64,000 nt of DNA from the NCBI RefSeq assembly GCF_030272695.1, contig NZ_JARFYN010000024.1, forward strand, positions 27,897 to 91,896, in the 5' to 3' direction. The position numbers and the translations under genes were made by a program. The notes beneath the pieces are model-generated. The model did no database searches, was not told the DNA's origin, and saw only the letters and a list, made by a program, of their open reading frames with translations. Below, piece after piece: positions 7,789 to 16,702 of this stretch; position 1 is the first letter of the stretch; each line of letters begins with the position of its first letter. Source of the DNA: Martinezella calliandrae (GTDB lineage: Bacteria > Pseudomonadota > Alphaproteobacteria > Rhizobiales > Rhizobiaceae).

Positions 7789-8796
7789 TTACGCAGCCAC
7801 ACTCCTGAAAAACTGGATGCTCTGTTCGATTTCTCCCTGCACCGCGGAATTGTGGCTGCCCTGAACCGTCGCCAGTTCTATCTTTACCCCACCGGCAAGG
7901 GCGCGTTTGGCGAGCAGCGCCAATCGGGGTTCGATGTTGGCCTCTTGGTTGGCGTGCATCACCTTCAAGGGGCATTTGAAGCTGTGGGCGTAGCAGATCG
8001 CCGAGCGCATCTGGAATTCGCGCGGGTTCTTTGCGTTGAAGCGGATATCCTCCGGATAACGATGGAAGAAGGCGAAGGCATCCGGATTACCTGACATAGG
8101 AGTGGCCGCGCGGAAGCGTTTGCTTGACATCGCCGCAAGCATCGCCAGCGTGCCGCCGACGCTGTGGCCGGCAAGGAACAGGCGGTGCGGATCAACGCCC
8201 GGCAGATGGCGCAGGCGATTGGATGCGGCCAGTACGTCCGCAACTTCGTCGTAGAAACCGGAGAAATTGCCCTTCTGGCCGTTTTCGCCACGCGTCGATG
8301 GTATCATGACGACATAGCCGGCATCGATATAAGGCTTCATCAGCAGCCAGTGGCCCTGACCAATGGCGTTGCCGCCGTGCAGGAACAGCACCGCCGGCTT
8401 CGGCTTCGGCGTACGCTCATAGCGCGACACCCAAGCGACGAGCTCCAGTTCACCTCCCAAGCCGCTGCGATAGAAAATCTGTTCGGCGCCAGTGGGCGCG
8501 ACCAGCGGTTCATATTTGTCAGGTGCCGGCCCCTTGTTCAGGAGATCGGTCCGAAACTTGTGGCGCTCCTTGGCATAATCACCGGTCAAAAGCGGCGGAT
8601 CGGCTGGCGCGTCTGCAGGTTTAGCGGCCTTCGGATCCACGACATTGGTCTCGGTGGTCTTAGTCTCGGTCGCCTTGGCATCGAGGACCTTAGTTTCGGT
8701 AGCCTTAGCGATGTTGGGAGCTAACATTGTTACGGCAAGACCGGCAAGAACGGTACGGCGACTGGGGCGGAATGCGTTGTCTTCAGACCTTGTCAT
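7789..8796 (-). CDS. Exported alpha/beta hydrolase (prolyl-oligopeptidase/dienelactone-hydrolase-like)
   Basis: A 335-residue protein starting MTRSEDNAFRPSRRTVLAGLA, a convincing twin-arginine signal, which is why I prefer 8796 to the longer frame beginning at 8856. After the signal comes a low-complexity linker with repeated ATETK/TTETN units (about residues 30-60). The hydrolase core shows AVLFLHGGN (oxyanion region), the nucleophile elbow GHSVGG, and a late QGSHN supplying the catalytic histidine. Substrate is unknown; lipases, esterases and peptidases all share this fold. It lies alone, tail to tail with the mutase operon. Confidence 0.8.
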   Translation of the reverse strand: MTRSEDNAFRPSRRTVLAGLAVTMLAPNIAKATETKVLDAKATETKTTETNVVDPKAAKPADAPADPPLLTGDYAKERHKFRTDLLNKGPAPDKYEPLVAPTGAEQIFYRSGLGGELELVAWVSRYERTPKPKPAVLFLHGGNAIGQGHWLLMKPYIDAGYVVMIPSTRGENGQKGNFSGFYDEVADVLAASNRLRHLPGVDPHRLFLAGHSVGGTLAMLAAMSSKRFRAATPMSGNPDAFAFFHRYPEDIRFNAKNPREFQMRSAICYAHSFKCPLKVMHANQEANIEPRLALLAKRALAGGVKIELATVQGSHNSAVQGEIEQSIQFFRSVAA

Positions 8797-8885
8797 ATGC
8801 TTTGTCCAAGTATGCCCGGCGAATCGAAATCTGCACGGGTTGAAAGGCGCCGCCAATTCACATTGTGGTGAGGAATCAACCTAGC

Positions 8886-10523
8886 CTATTCATCAACAGC
8901 GGGAGCCTTCGCGTCAATTAGCGCCACCAAATTTTCCAACCGATCCGCCTCATAGGGCGGCTTGTCGGGTCTCAGACGAGCAATTCGCGGAAAACGCATG
9001 GCGACACCGGATTTGTGGCGCGTCGAACGGTTAATTCCTTCGAAGGCAATTTCGAGAACAAAGCCGAAATCGCGATCCGCCCTGACCGCTCTCACCGGGC
9101 CAAAACGATCGATGGTATTGTCGCGCACAAACTTGTCGAGCACTTCCAGCTCGGCATCTGTGAAGCCAAAATAGGCTTTGCCGACCGGCACCAGTTGTTC
9201 GCCCTCCGGTGTCATCGACCAGACGCCGAAGGTGAAATCGGAATAATAGCTCGAACGTTTGCCATGGCCGCGCTGGGCATACATCAGCACCGCATCGACA
9301 TTGTACGGATCACGTTTCCATTTGAACCACGGCCCCTTTGCGCGACCGGCGAGATAAGCGCTATCGCGGCGCTTGATCATGACGCCTTCGATAACGGGAT
9401 CGGGCGGAGAGGAACGCAATTCGTCCAATTCCTCCCAGGAGGTAAAATCGACCAGCGGCGAGAGATCGAAACGATCGCGGGGTGCGGCCTCGATGATCTC
9501 CATCAGCCGCCGGCGCCGGTCGATAAAGCCGCGGCCACGGACGTCCTCTTGGCCATCGAACAGCAGATCATAGGCACGGATGAAGGCGGGATATTCCTCC
9601 AGCATCTTCGCCGTCACCGTCTTGCGGTTCAGCCGCTGCTGCAGGTCGGAGAAGGTACGCGTCGGGCTGTTGGAGCGCGCCGTACCGCCGATCAGCAATT
9701 CGCCGTCGACCACGCCCTCGAAGCTCAAAGCGTCGACGATATCCGGGAAAGCGCCGGATATATCGTCACCAGAGCGGGAATAAAGCTTGCTCGTCGCAGC
9801 CGCTCGCGAAAGCTGGACGCGGATACCGTCCCATTTCCACTCGGCCGCATAGTCCAAGGGATCGAGTCCACTGAGATCGCCAGGCTCGACTGGATTGGCG
9901 AGCATGACGGAATGAAAGATCGCCGGCGTCGCCAGCACAGGCTTGTCACTACTGCCTTCCAGCCATTGGAACAGGCTTTCATAAGGGGGCTGTAGTCCAT
10001 GCCACAGCGTTTCGATCTCGGTCACGTCCTTGCCGCTCAGCTCCGCCAAAGCCTGCTTGGCAAGCCGCGCCGACACGCCGATGCGCAGCGCGCCGGTGGT
10101 AAGCTTCAGAAAGGCAAAACGGCCTGACGTGTCCAGCCGGTCGAGCAGGTCGCGAACGAAACTGCGCACTTCCGTACGCCCCAGCGCATTCATCCGGCGC
10201 ACGACGTCGCCGAGCTTCGGCTGCTCGCCCGCCGGGCGAACGATATCGCTTTCCTTGTCCCAGACCAGCGAGATCGTCTCGGCGAGATCACCGACATAAT
10301 CGTAAGAATAGCGAAACAGCACCTCGTCCATGCGTTCTAGCACGAGGTCGCGCAGCATGGCGGGCTTGACGTTGCGTACTTCCAGCGTACCCGCGATTGC
10401 AGCAAGACCGTATCCGCGATCCGGGTCGGGCGTATCGCTGAAATAGTCGGTGAGCAGTTTCAGCTTGCCATTGCGGCTCGGCGTCAGCACCAGTCGATCG
10501 AGGAGGTCTGCGAAGGCTTTCAT
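8886..10523 (-). CDS. ATP-dependent DNA ligase of the ligase-associated repair module
   Basis: A 545-residue ligase. The nucleotidyl-transferase motif I is EWKWDGIRVQLSR with the adenylated lysine in KWDG; later motifs include VDGELLIGG (III), EGVMIKRRDSAYLAGRAKGPWFKWKRDP (IV-V). The N-terminal region (FADLLDRLVLTPSRNGKLKLL) is the helical DNA-binding domain of the bacterial PP_1105-like family. The start overlaps the stop of the exonuclease gene by one base (TGATG), so translation is coupled. This pair is the core of a known bacterial cluster (ligase, beta-CASP exonuclease, Lhr-type helicase, phosphoesterase); the helicase and phosphoesterase are not in this window nearby. It is distinct from the essential NAD-dependent LigA. 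Confidence 0.93.
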   Translation of the reverse strand: MKAFADLLDRLVLTPSRNGKLKLLTDYFSDTPDPDRGYGLAAIAGTLEVRNVKPAMLRDLVLERMDEVLFRYSYDYVGDLAETISLVWDKESDIVRPAGEQPKLGDVVRRMNALGRTEVRSFVRDLLDRLDTSGRFAFLKLTTGALRIGVSARLAKQALAELSGKDVTEIETLWHGLQPPYESLFQWLEGSSDKPVLATPAIFHSVMLANPVEPGDLSGLDPLDYAAEWKWDGIRVQLSRAAATSKLYSRSGDDISGAFPDIVDALSFEGVVDGELLIGGTARSNSPTRTFSDLQQRLNRKTVTAKMLEEYPAFIRAYDLLFDGQEDVRGRGFIDRRRRLMEIIEAAPRDRFDLSPLVDFTSWEELDELRSSPPDPVIEGVMIKRRDSAYLAGRAKGPWFKWKRDPYNVDAVLMYAQRGHGKRSSYYSDFTFGVWSMTPEGEQLVPVGKAYFGFTDAELEVLDKFVRDNTIDRFGPVRAVRADRDFGFVLEIAFEGINRSTRHKSGVAMRFPRIARLRPDKPPYEADRLENLVALIDAKAPAVDE

Positions 10524-11533
10524 CAGTCGCCCTCGTCTTCATAGCCGATTAGATGCAGAGGTTTGGCCGAGATGCCTTGCAATTCGCACCAGCGCACCAG
10601 GGCTTCTTCGCGGCCGTGGGTGACCCAGACTTCGCGCGGGTTCAACTCCGAAATGGTCTCCGTCAGCTCCGGCCAATCACAATGATCCGAAATGACCAGC
10701 GGCAGCTCGACGCCGAGCTGCTTGGCGCGCTGGCGCACCATCATCCAGCCCGACGCGAAGGCGGGCAGCGGGTCATGGAACCGCCGCGCCCAGCGGTCTT
10801 GGAAAGCGGAGGGCGGCCCGACGACGACTGCACCCTTGAAGATCGACTGATCCCGGCTTTCGATCGTTGCCGGCAATAACTCGCCGAGAGCGATGCCCTG
10901 CCCCGCATAGTAGCGGCACAAGCTCTCCAGCGCGCCGTGAATATAGATTGGCTTGTCATAGCCGGCATCGCGCAGCAACCGGATGACACGCTGCGCCTTG
11001 CCGAGCGCATAGGCGCCAATGAGATGGGTGCGCTCCGGAAATCGCCTGAGCGATGCAAGCAGCTTTTTGGTTTCGTCCATCGGATCGGGATGATGAAACA
11101 CCGGCAGTCCGAACGTCGCCTCGGTAATGAAGACATCGCAGGCAACAGGGACGTATGCCGCGCAGGTCGGGTCCGGCCGCCGCTTGTAATCGCCGGATAC
11201 GACGATGCGTAACCCATCCTTCTCCACTGCGATCTGCGCAGAACCGAGCACGTGACCAGCCGGATGAAACCGTACCCGCACGCCATTGATCGTCAGCTGC
11301 TCGCCGAAACCGACGGCCTGTTCGGATCCGGCAAACCCGTCACCACAGCGTATCCGCATGATGTCCAGCGTCTGGCGCGTGGCAAGCACTCGACCATGGC
11401 CGGCGCGGGCATGATCGGAATGGCCATGCGTCACCAGCGCCCGCTCAACCGGTCGCACGGGATCGACATAAAAGCCGCCGATCGGACAGAACAGCCCTTC
11501 AGGCGCGGGATAAAGCAGTTGATCTGGTCTCAT
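10523..11533 (-). CDS. Ligase-associated DNA exonuclease (metallo-beta-lactamase/beta-CASP fold)
   Basis: A 336-residue nuclease related to eukaryotic SNM1/Artemis and CPSF-73. The metal site is THGHSDHARAGHG (HxHxDH) with later GHVLGSAQI and SGDYKRR; the beta-CASP part contains ISDHCDW. Its first residues, MRPDQLLYPAPEGLFCPIGGFYVDP, are typical of the ligase-associated family. It is directly upstream of and coupled to the ATP-dependent ligase, suggesting joint action on damaged DNA ends. A nitrilase-family gene ends 28 bp upstream on the same strand and may be in the same transcript. Confidence 0.92.
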   Translation of the reverse strand: MRPDQLLYPAPEGLFCPIGGFYVDPVRPVERALVTHGHSDHARAGHGRVLATRQTLDIMRIRCGDGFAGSEQAVGFGEQLTINGVRVRFHPAGHVLGSAQIAVEKDGLRIVVSGDYKRRPDPTCAAYVPVACDVFITEATFGLPVFHHPDPMDETKKLLASLRRFPERTHLIGAYALGKAQRVIRLLRDAGYDKPIYIHGALESLCRYYAGQGIALGELLPATIESRDQSIFKGAVVVGPPSAFQDRWARRFHDPLPAFASGWMMVRQRAKQLGVELPLVISDHCDWPELTETISELNPREVWVTHGREEALVRWCELQGISAKPLHLIGYEDEGD

Positions 11534-11561
11534 AAGGCAAAGGATAGCGTGATTTGTGCAA

Positions 11562-12332
11562 TTATGTAGCGATCATTGGGGCTTTTTGATCGAATCCGCG
11601 TTCTGGCTGTCGATCAGGCAAATCAAAGACGAGGACATCTTCGCTATGCGGCTTCGCCTTTGCCACGACAACACCGTTCGGATCGACGATCGCGCTGCTA
11701 CCGTAGCTGAACCAGCCATCATCATTGCTACCGATAACGTCTGATGCAATGACCCAACATCTAGTATGCTTAGCGCATATTTGCAGGCCCGATATTCCCG
11801 GCTGGTGCCACTTTTCCGCCTTGCGAGGCCGCAGCATCAGATTGATGGGGTTGCAGATCAGCCCAGCGCCATTTCTGGCGAGACGAGTCGAGGTATAAGG
11901 GTATCTCAAATCGGCGCAGATATTGATGCCAAAGCGCCAATCGCCCAGCGTCCAAACTGGAAAATCAGTTCCGGGTGTGCAGCCGCTTTCCTGCGGATGC
12001 GCCTTGGCGTAGACCCCATCTATCCGCCCGGCCCTGACGACGATCGCGCTGTTGTAGATCGACTCTCCTCGCCGCTCGAAAAGGCCGATGATCGCGGTTG
12101 TCTTCTCTAACGCGCATCGGCCGACTAGGGTATTCAAGGCAGGATCATCGAGAGATAGTGCGCGCCGCCTGGCAGTTGCCGCTTTGTAGCTATGTCCCTG
12201 AAGATAGCATTCGGGGAAAAGCGCGAGATCGATGCCTTGCTCGTCCGCCCATGCCAGGTCGCGCGCAAGTACATCCGCGACCTTATCGACGGCATCGAAT
12301 ATTGCTAGACGTTGAAAGGCTGCAACCCGCAT
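11562..12332 (-). CDS. Carbon-nitrogen hydrolase (nitrilase/amidase superfamily)
   Basis: A 256-residue enzyme with the family's Glu-Lys-Cys triad: Glu in LALFPECYLQGHS, Lys in GVYAKAHPQE, and nucleophile Cys in GINICADLRYP. Such enzymes hydrolyse amides or nitriles to acids and ammonia; the subfamily and substrate cannot be settled by eye. The NICADLRYP sequence around the cysteine resembles N-carbamoyl and omega-amidase branches. It is 28 bp upstream of the exonuclease gene, so cotranscription with the DNA repair pair is possible but a functional link is not implied. Confidence 0.82.
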   Translation of the reverse strand: MRVAAFQRLAIFDAVDKVADVLARDLAWADEQGIDLALFPECYLQGHSYKAATARRRALSLDDPALNTLVGRCALEKTTAIIGLFERRGESIYNSAIVVRAGRIDGVYAKAHPQESGCTPGTDFPVWTLGDWRFGINICADLRYPYTSTRLARNGAGLICNPINLMLRPRKAEKWHQPGISGLQICAKHTRCWVIASDVIGSNDDGWFSYGSSAIVDPNGVVVAKAKPHSEDVLVFDLPDRQPERGFDQKAPMIAT

Positions 12333-12384
12333 ATCGAAGGACTAGCACGGTTCCTGAGTCGCCCACAGCGCGAAACCCGCTCCA

Positions 12385-12957
12385 CTATTGCATCATCCGT
12401 TCGAACCGTCGATCCGGCACCAGCCATATGCAGGCGACGATGAAATAGATTCCGAGGGAGATGAATGGGTTAATAGCGGCAAGTATGATCGAGAGGATGT
12501 AAAGGCAGACGGAAAGTGTGGCCTTACGATCCGAACCGAGCGTTTTGGCGAAATCTGAATCCCTGCCATGCACGCGGATCAGCATCAGGCTGAGGATGTA
12601 ATAGGCGACACCGCACATCAGCAAGATGAAGCCATAAACCATCACGGGAGTCATGGCGAAGTTGTTTTCGTCCATCCAGCCGGTGGCGAAGGGCATCAAT
12701 GACAGCCAGAAAAGCAGATGCAGATTGGCCCAAAGCACGCCGCCCCTGACATGCTTCACCGCCTGGAACATATGATGGTGGTTGTTCCAGTAGATGCCGA
12801 CATAAATGAAGCTCAGCACATAGGAAAGCAGTGTCGGGATCAGCGGCACGAGCGCCTGCAGCCCCTCGCCGTGCGGCGTTTTCAATTCCAGTACCATGAT
12901 GGTGATGATGATGGCGATCACGCCATCGGAAAAGGCCTCGATGCGCCCCTTGCCCAT
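12385..12957 (-). CDS. TMEM175/DUF1211-family potassium channel-like membrane protein
   Basis: A 190-residue integral membrane protein with about six hydrophobic segments. The start at 12957 is chosen because an AGAGGGGAAG ribosome binding site precedes it and the protein then opens with RIEAFSDGVIAIIITIMVLEL, the FSDG signature that lines the pore in this family. Bacterial members are tetrameric K+ channels. Histidines cluster in WNNHHHMF after the second segment, as in other members. Ion selectivity has not been inferred beyond the family. Confidence 0.87.
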   Translation of the reverse strand: MGKGRIEAFSDGVIAIIITIMVLELKTPHGEGLQALVPLIPTLLSYVLSFIYVGIYWNNHHHMFQAVKHVRGGVLWANLHLLFWLSLMPFATGWMDENNFAMTPVMVYGFILLMCGVAYYILSLMLIRVHGRDSDFAKTLGSDRKATLSVCLYILSIILAAINPFISLGIYFIVACIWLVPDRRFERMMQ

Positions 12958-13051
12958 AAATCGGCTTCCCCTCTTCTTCGCGTGGACCCCAATATGGAAT
13001 CGACTCCAGGGCCAGCGCAGGGAGGCAGGATTACAGCAGATACGGATGTGT

Positions 13052-15370
13052 TCAAGCAAGGCGGTCACAGGTACTTGTTAGAAGCATCGCGATCTCCCCG
13101 GCTCCGACTGGACGCGAGAAATAGAAACCCTGGGCGTCGTGGCATCGGCTCACGCGCAGGAATTCGAGCTGCTCGTCCGTCTCCACCCCTTCCGCGACGA
13201 CGGCGAGGCGCAGCCGGCGCGCGAGCGAGATGACGGCGGAGGCGATGGCGACGGTCGTCTCGTCGCGTGGCAACGCCTCGACGAAGGAGCGATCCATTTT
13301 GAGACGGTCGAAGGGGAAAGTCTTCAGCGCCGCCAAGCTGGAATAGCCGGTGCCGAAATCGTCGATTGACAGGCGCACACCAAGCGCCTTCAGTGCCAGC
13401 ATCACATGCAAGGCGCGCGGCACGTCATGCATCAGCGTGCTTTCGGTCAACTCCAACTCCAGCCATTGCGGGCCGAGACCGCTTGCCTCTAGTGCTTCGG
13501 TGACATGGGCGGCAAGCGCCGGATCGCTGAACTGCCGGGCCGAAACATTGACGGCGATCGTGACCGGGGGCAGGCCCATCACCTGCCACTCCTTGGCCTG
13601 CCGGCAGGCCTCGTTGAGCACGAACAAGCCGAGCGGAATGATCAGCCCAGATTCTTCCGCCAGCGGGATGAATTGGCCAGGAGGCAATATGCCATGACGC
13701 GGATGCCGCCAACGCACCAGCGCTTCTACGCCGACGATATGGCCGCTCGCGACATCCACCTGCGGCTGGTATTCCACGAAGAACTGATTGGCGCCGATGG
13801 CGTTGCGCAATTCCTCCTGCTCGCTCAACGGCATGACACCCGCCGCGTTCGGCTTATGGGTATGATACTGCAGCCGATTGCGGCCATGCTCCTTGGCCTT
13901 GTACATGGCCGCATCCGCGCAGGCGATCAGCTCCTCGGGCGTCTCGCCGTCGGCGGGAAACGCCGCGACGCCGATGCTGCTTGTCACGGAAACCTCAATA
14001 TCTCCGATTACCACCGGCTGCGTAATCGCTTTTTGCAGCTCACGCAGTCGGCGCGTGATGCCGGTGTCGTGCCGCGACTGGTGGACGAAGACCAGCAGGA
14101 ATTCGTCGCCGCCAAGGCGCACCACCATGTCGGAGGCCCGCAGGCTGTCGACCATACGCGTCGTCAGCTCCTTCAACAGCTCATCGCCGGCGCTGTGGCC
14201 GCGGCTGTCATTGACTTGCTTGAAATTGTCGAGATCGACATAGGCGACCGTCACCTTGCGGCCATTGCGCCGGGCCTTGAACAGGATCTTCGCCATGTTC
14301 TCCTTGAGAAAGGCGCGGTTCGGCAGACCGGTCAGATCGTCGTGGTGAGCCATGAAATAAATGCGATCTTCGGCCCGCTTGCGCTCGACGGCGATGCCAG
14401 CGATGTGGGTCGACATGGCGATCAGCTCCATCTCCCGTTCAGTCGGCTCGCGCACAGTGCTGGAATAGAGCCCGAAAGTGCCAAGCACGTTGCCCTGCGA
14501 GGTCTTGATCGGCGTCGACCAACAGGAACGCAGATCGAATTGCGCGGCAAGCCCGCGAAAATCCTCCCAGAGGAGGTCAGTCTGCGTGTCGTTGACGAAA
14601 ACCGGCTTGCCGCGCCAGGCGGCGGTCCCGCACGAGCCGACTTTCGGGCCGATGGCAATACCATCGATCAAGCGGCTGTAGGCGGCAGGCAAATTGGGCG
14701 CGGCGCCATGGGACAGATGTATGCCTTCGTGATCCAACAGCAGCACCGACCCTTTGATGTCGGCCATTTGGTCTTCAACCATCAATACCAGAGCCTCGAG
14801 GATCATCTCCAGAGGCTCGCTCTTGGCGATCATTTCCAATAGCTCGGCCTGGCTACGGCGCAGATGCTCCTGGCGTTTGCGCTCAGTGATATCGCGCGAG
14901 GTGCAGATCAGACCGATCACCTCACCATGGCCGTTGCGTAGTGGTAACTTCGAGGTCAGCCGATAGTTCGGGTTACCACCGCTCGCGGAGGGAATGACCT
15001 CCTCCATATCGATCCGCGGCTTGCCGGTGGCGATGATTTCCTGCTCGATATGGTAGTATTTCGTCGCTCGATCCAGCGGTATCAAATCGAAATCGGTCTT
15101 GCCAGTGAGCGCACTTGCTCTTTCCAATCCGAGACTTTTTGCCGTGGCGGCATTGGCGAAGACGAAGCGGCTTTCGCGATCCTTGACGAAGAGAAAATCC
15201 GGCAGTTCATGCACGATCGCCTTGAGGCGCAGTTGCTCGATGCCATCGGCGACGTGGTGCGCGTTCGCGGCCATCAGCGCCTCCGTCGCAGCCAACAGAC
15301 GCTCCGTCTCGATATCGAGCGTCCGACCGCGCTCGCCTGTCCGCGCGTGCTGAAGGGCCGGCTTATTCAT
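13052..15370 (-). CDS. PAS-GAF-GGDEF-EAL cyclic-di-GMP signalling protein
   Basis: About 772 residues, soluble. Order: a short helix, a PAS domain (LKAIVHELPDFLFVKDRE to TSRDITERKR, about 45-160), a GAF domain (about 170-335, with GSCGTAAW and FGLYSS), a GGDEF domain with intact RLGGDEF near residue 415 and an EAL domain with GVEALVRW near 547, DDFGTGYSS and VVAEGVET. Both catalytic motifs look intact, so it may both make and degrade cyclic di-GMP, with one activity dominating under PAS/GAF control. I prefer ATG 15370: a GGGAG lies 10 bases upstream of it and too close to the alternative ATG at 15379. It stands alone. Confidence 0.93.
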   Translation of the reverse strand: MNKPALQHARTGERGRTLDIETERLLAATEALMAANAHHVADGIEQLRLKAIVHELPDFLFVKDRESRFVFANAATAKSLGLERASALTGKTDFDLIPLDRATKYYHIEQEIIATGKPRIDMEEVIPSASGGNPNYRLTSKLPLRNGHGEVIGLICTSRDITERKRQEHLRRSQAELLEMIAKSEPLEMILEALVLMVEDQMADIKGSVLLLDHEGIHLSHGAAPNLPAAYSRLIDGIAIGPKVGSCGTAAWRGKPVFVNDTQTDLLWEDFRGLAAQFDLRSCWSTPIKTSQGNVLGTFGLYSSTVREPTEREMELIAMSTHIAGIAVERKRAEDRIYFMAHHDDLTGLPNRAFLKENMAKILFKARRNGRKVTVAYVDLDNFKQVNDSRGHSAGDELLKELTTRMVDSLRASDMVVRLGGDEFLLVFVHQSRHDTGITRRLRELQKAITQPVVIGDIEVSVTSSIGVAAFPADGETPEELIACADAAMYKAKEHGRNRLQYHTHKPNAAGVMPLSEQEELRNAIGANQFFVEYQPQVDVASGHIVGVEALVRWRHPRHGILPPGQFIPLAEESGLIIPLGLFVLNEACRQAKEWQVMGLPPVTIAVNVSARQFSDPALAAHVTEALEASGLGPQWLELELTESTLMHDVPRALHVMLALKALGVRLSIDDFGTGYSSLAALKTFPFDRLKMDRSFVEALPRDETTVAIASAVISLARRLRLAVVAEGVETDEQLEFLRVSRCHDAQGFYFSRPVGAGEIAMLLTSTCDRLA

Positions 15371-15649
15371 GATGCGCATTCTCCCATTGCAGCCGCAGGC
15401 GCGACTTTTCTCAAATGTCACAACCGAAACGCGATCAGTATAGTTCGCGCTCCCTTCAAGCCTCTTAAGCGGATGGGTGAATGAAAGAATAAAAGGGCGA
15501 ACATCTGAGAAAGCGGAGGCCCACCGTCGCGAAAATAAGCCTCTTTCCGTGCCATATCGGCACAGACTCGCGTGGCACATTTTATGCTTCGGAAAGGACG
15601 ACTCCTGGAGCCGATACTGTGAAGAGGACTGATTTGTTATGATTGACTT

Positions 15650-16560
15650 GACGCGGACATTCCCATGTGAGGCGGCTTGAAAGAGGCCGCACCCGGAGAG
15701 AGAACGAATCACTGAGATGCAGGTGATGATGGAGGCACGTCACACTTCAAGCCTGTCGGCTTACCTTGTTGGGGTTTTGCAGATCTCAACAAGGGAGTTG
15801 GAAGCATGACTGCCTCTTATGAAGATGTTTAACGTGCGGCTGCGCACGAAGACGAAGAACCGCATCGTCACGGTGTTCGATCGCTATCCGGAGCAAACGG
15901 CGCAGTTGAAGAAGGTCGGTGACCTGTTCGGCAACCCGGCCGCGTCCAATACAAGCATCTGAAGATCGGAGGAACCAACAAGGCGCGGGTTGCCATTGCG
16001 CGCCTGGTTGGGATTGACGCCGTTGCAGCGATCCACTGGAGGCAAGCAAAAACTCGGCGAGACATCGAAGATGGTGAGAGCGAACACTTCGCCGCCTGCT
16101 CATCATCGGCGCGAACGCCGTGGTGCGGCAGGCTCGCCGGCGCGGCACCCCAGAAGCTTCGTGGCTCGGGCACATACTTACCCGTAAGCCACCCATGCTC
16201 GTGACGGTCGCTCTCGCCAACAAGATGGCCCGCATCGTGTGGGCACTTATGGCAGAGGGCGGCGTCTATAAAGCTCCAGCTGTGGCGGCATAACCCGCCC
16301 GGCCAGAGGTCGTCGAGATGTAGGAAGGTCAAACGGAAGGTATGGCGCAACAGTCGATGAGACGGGGTCGGGAAAGCCAGGAGCCTCCGGAGTGCTTCCA
16401 GCACGCCGCATTGATTTGGAGCCCGGTCCGCGAACTCCCATACGGGCCAGCGACAGATGAACGGTCGCACCAAAGGCCGGACAGATGTCAGCACCCGACT
16501 TCGCGCGTGATACCCAAAAACTATTCTTCTATTCAACGGGGCGTCCACAGACGGAGACTG
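15650..16560 (+). mobile_element. Decayed IS110-family insertion element
   Basis: This 1.3-kb stretch without an intact gene (15371-16702) holds a degenerate IS110-type element: a transposase fragment at 15990-16293 followed by about 270 bp of non-coding sequence that ends around a GGGGCGTCCACAG sequence near 16548-16560. The piece upstream (15650-15960) has a short frame with RIVTVFDRYPEQTAQLKKV that I do not recognise and may be another part of the element. The outer limits are approximate; I could not define clean terminal repeats. Bases 15371-15650 show nothing beyond the promoter region of the GGDEF-EAL gene. Confidence 0.55.
15990..16293 (+). pseudogene. IS110-family transposase, truncated and frameshifted
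   Basis: Two frames together give the C-terminal end of an IS110 transposase (transposase_20 region). One frame reads WLGLTPLQRSTGGKQKLGETSKM, then after a frameshift near 16080 another reads LLIIGANAVVRQARRRGT and continues to KPPMLVTVALANKMARIVWALM and a stop at 16291-16293. The N-terminal RuvC-like catalytic domain is absent, so the element cannot move on its own. Confidence 0.85.
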
Positions 16561-16702
16561 GTTCGAGAGCCGAAGGACAACTCCTGCGGACGGAAGAGAT
16601 TTAGCCGATCGGCGAAGTTGCCGGTCAAAGAACAACCGAACCCAAGGAAATGCCCGCAAATGCTGGCGCTTTACCCCTTGTGTTCTTTCATTGGAGCAAT
16701 CA

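Noticed and set aside
13505..14842. Plus-strand frame of 445 codons
   Set aside because: Antisense to the GGDEF-EAL gene, whose domains are clear; no recognisable family in the antisense translation.
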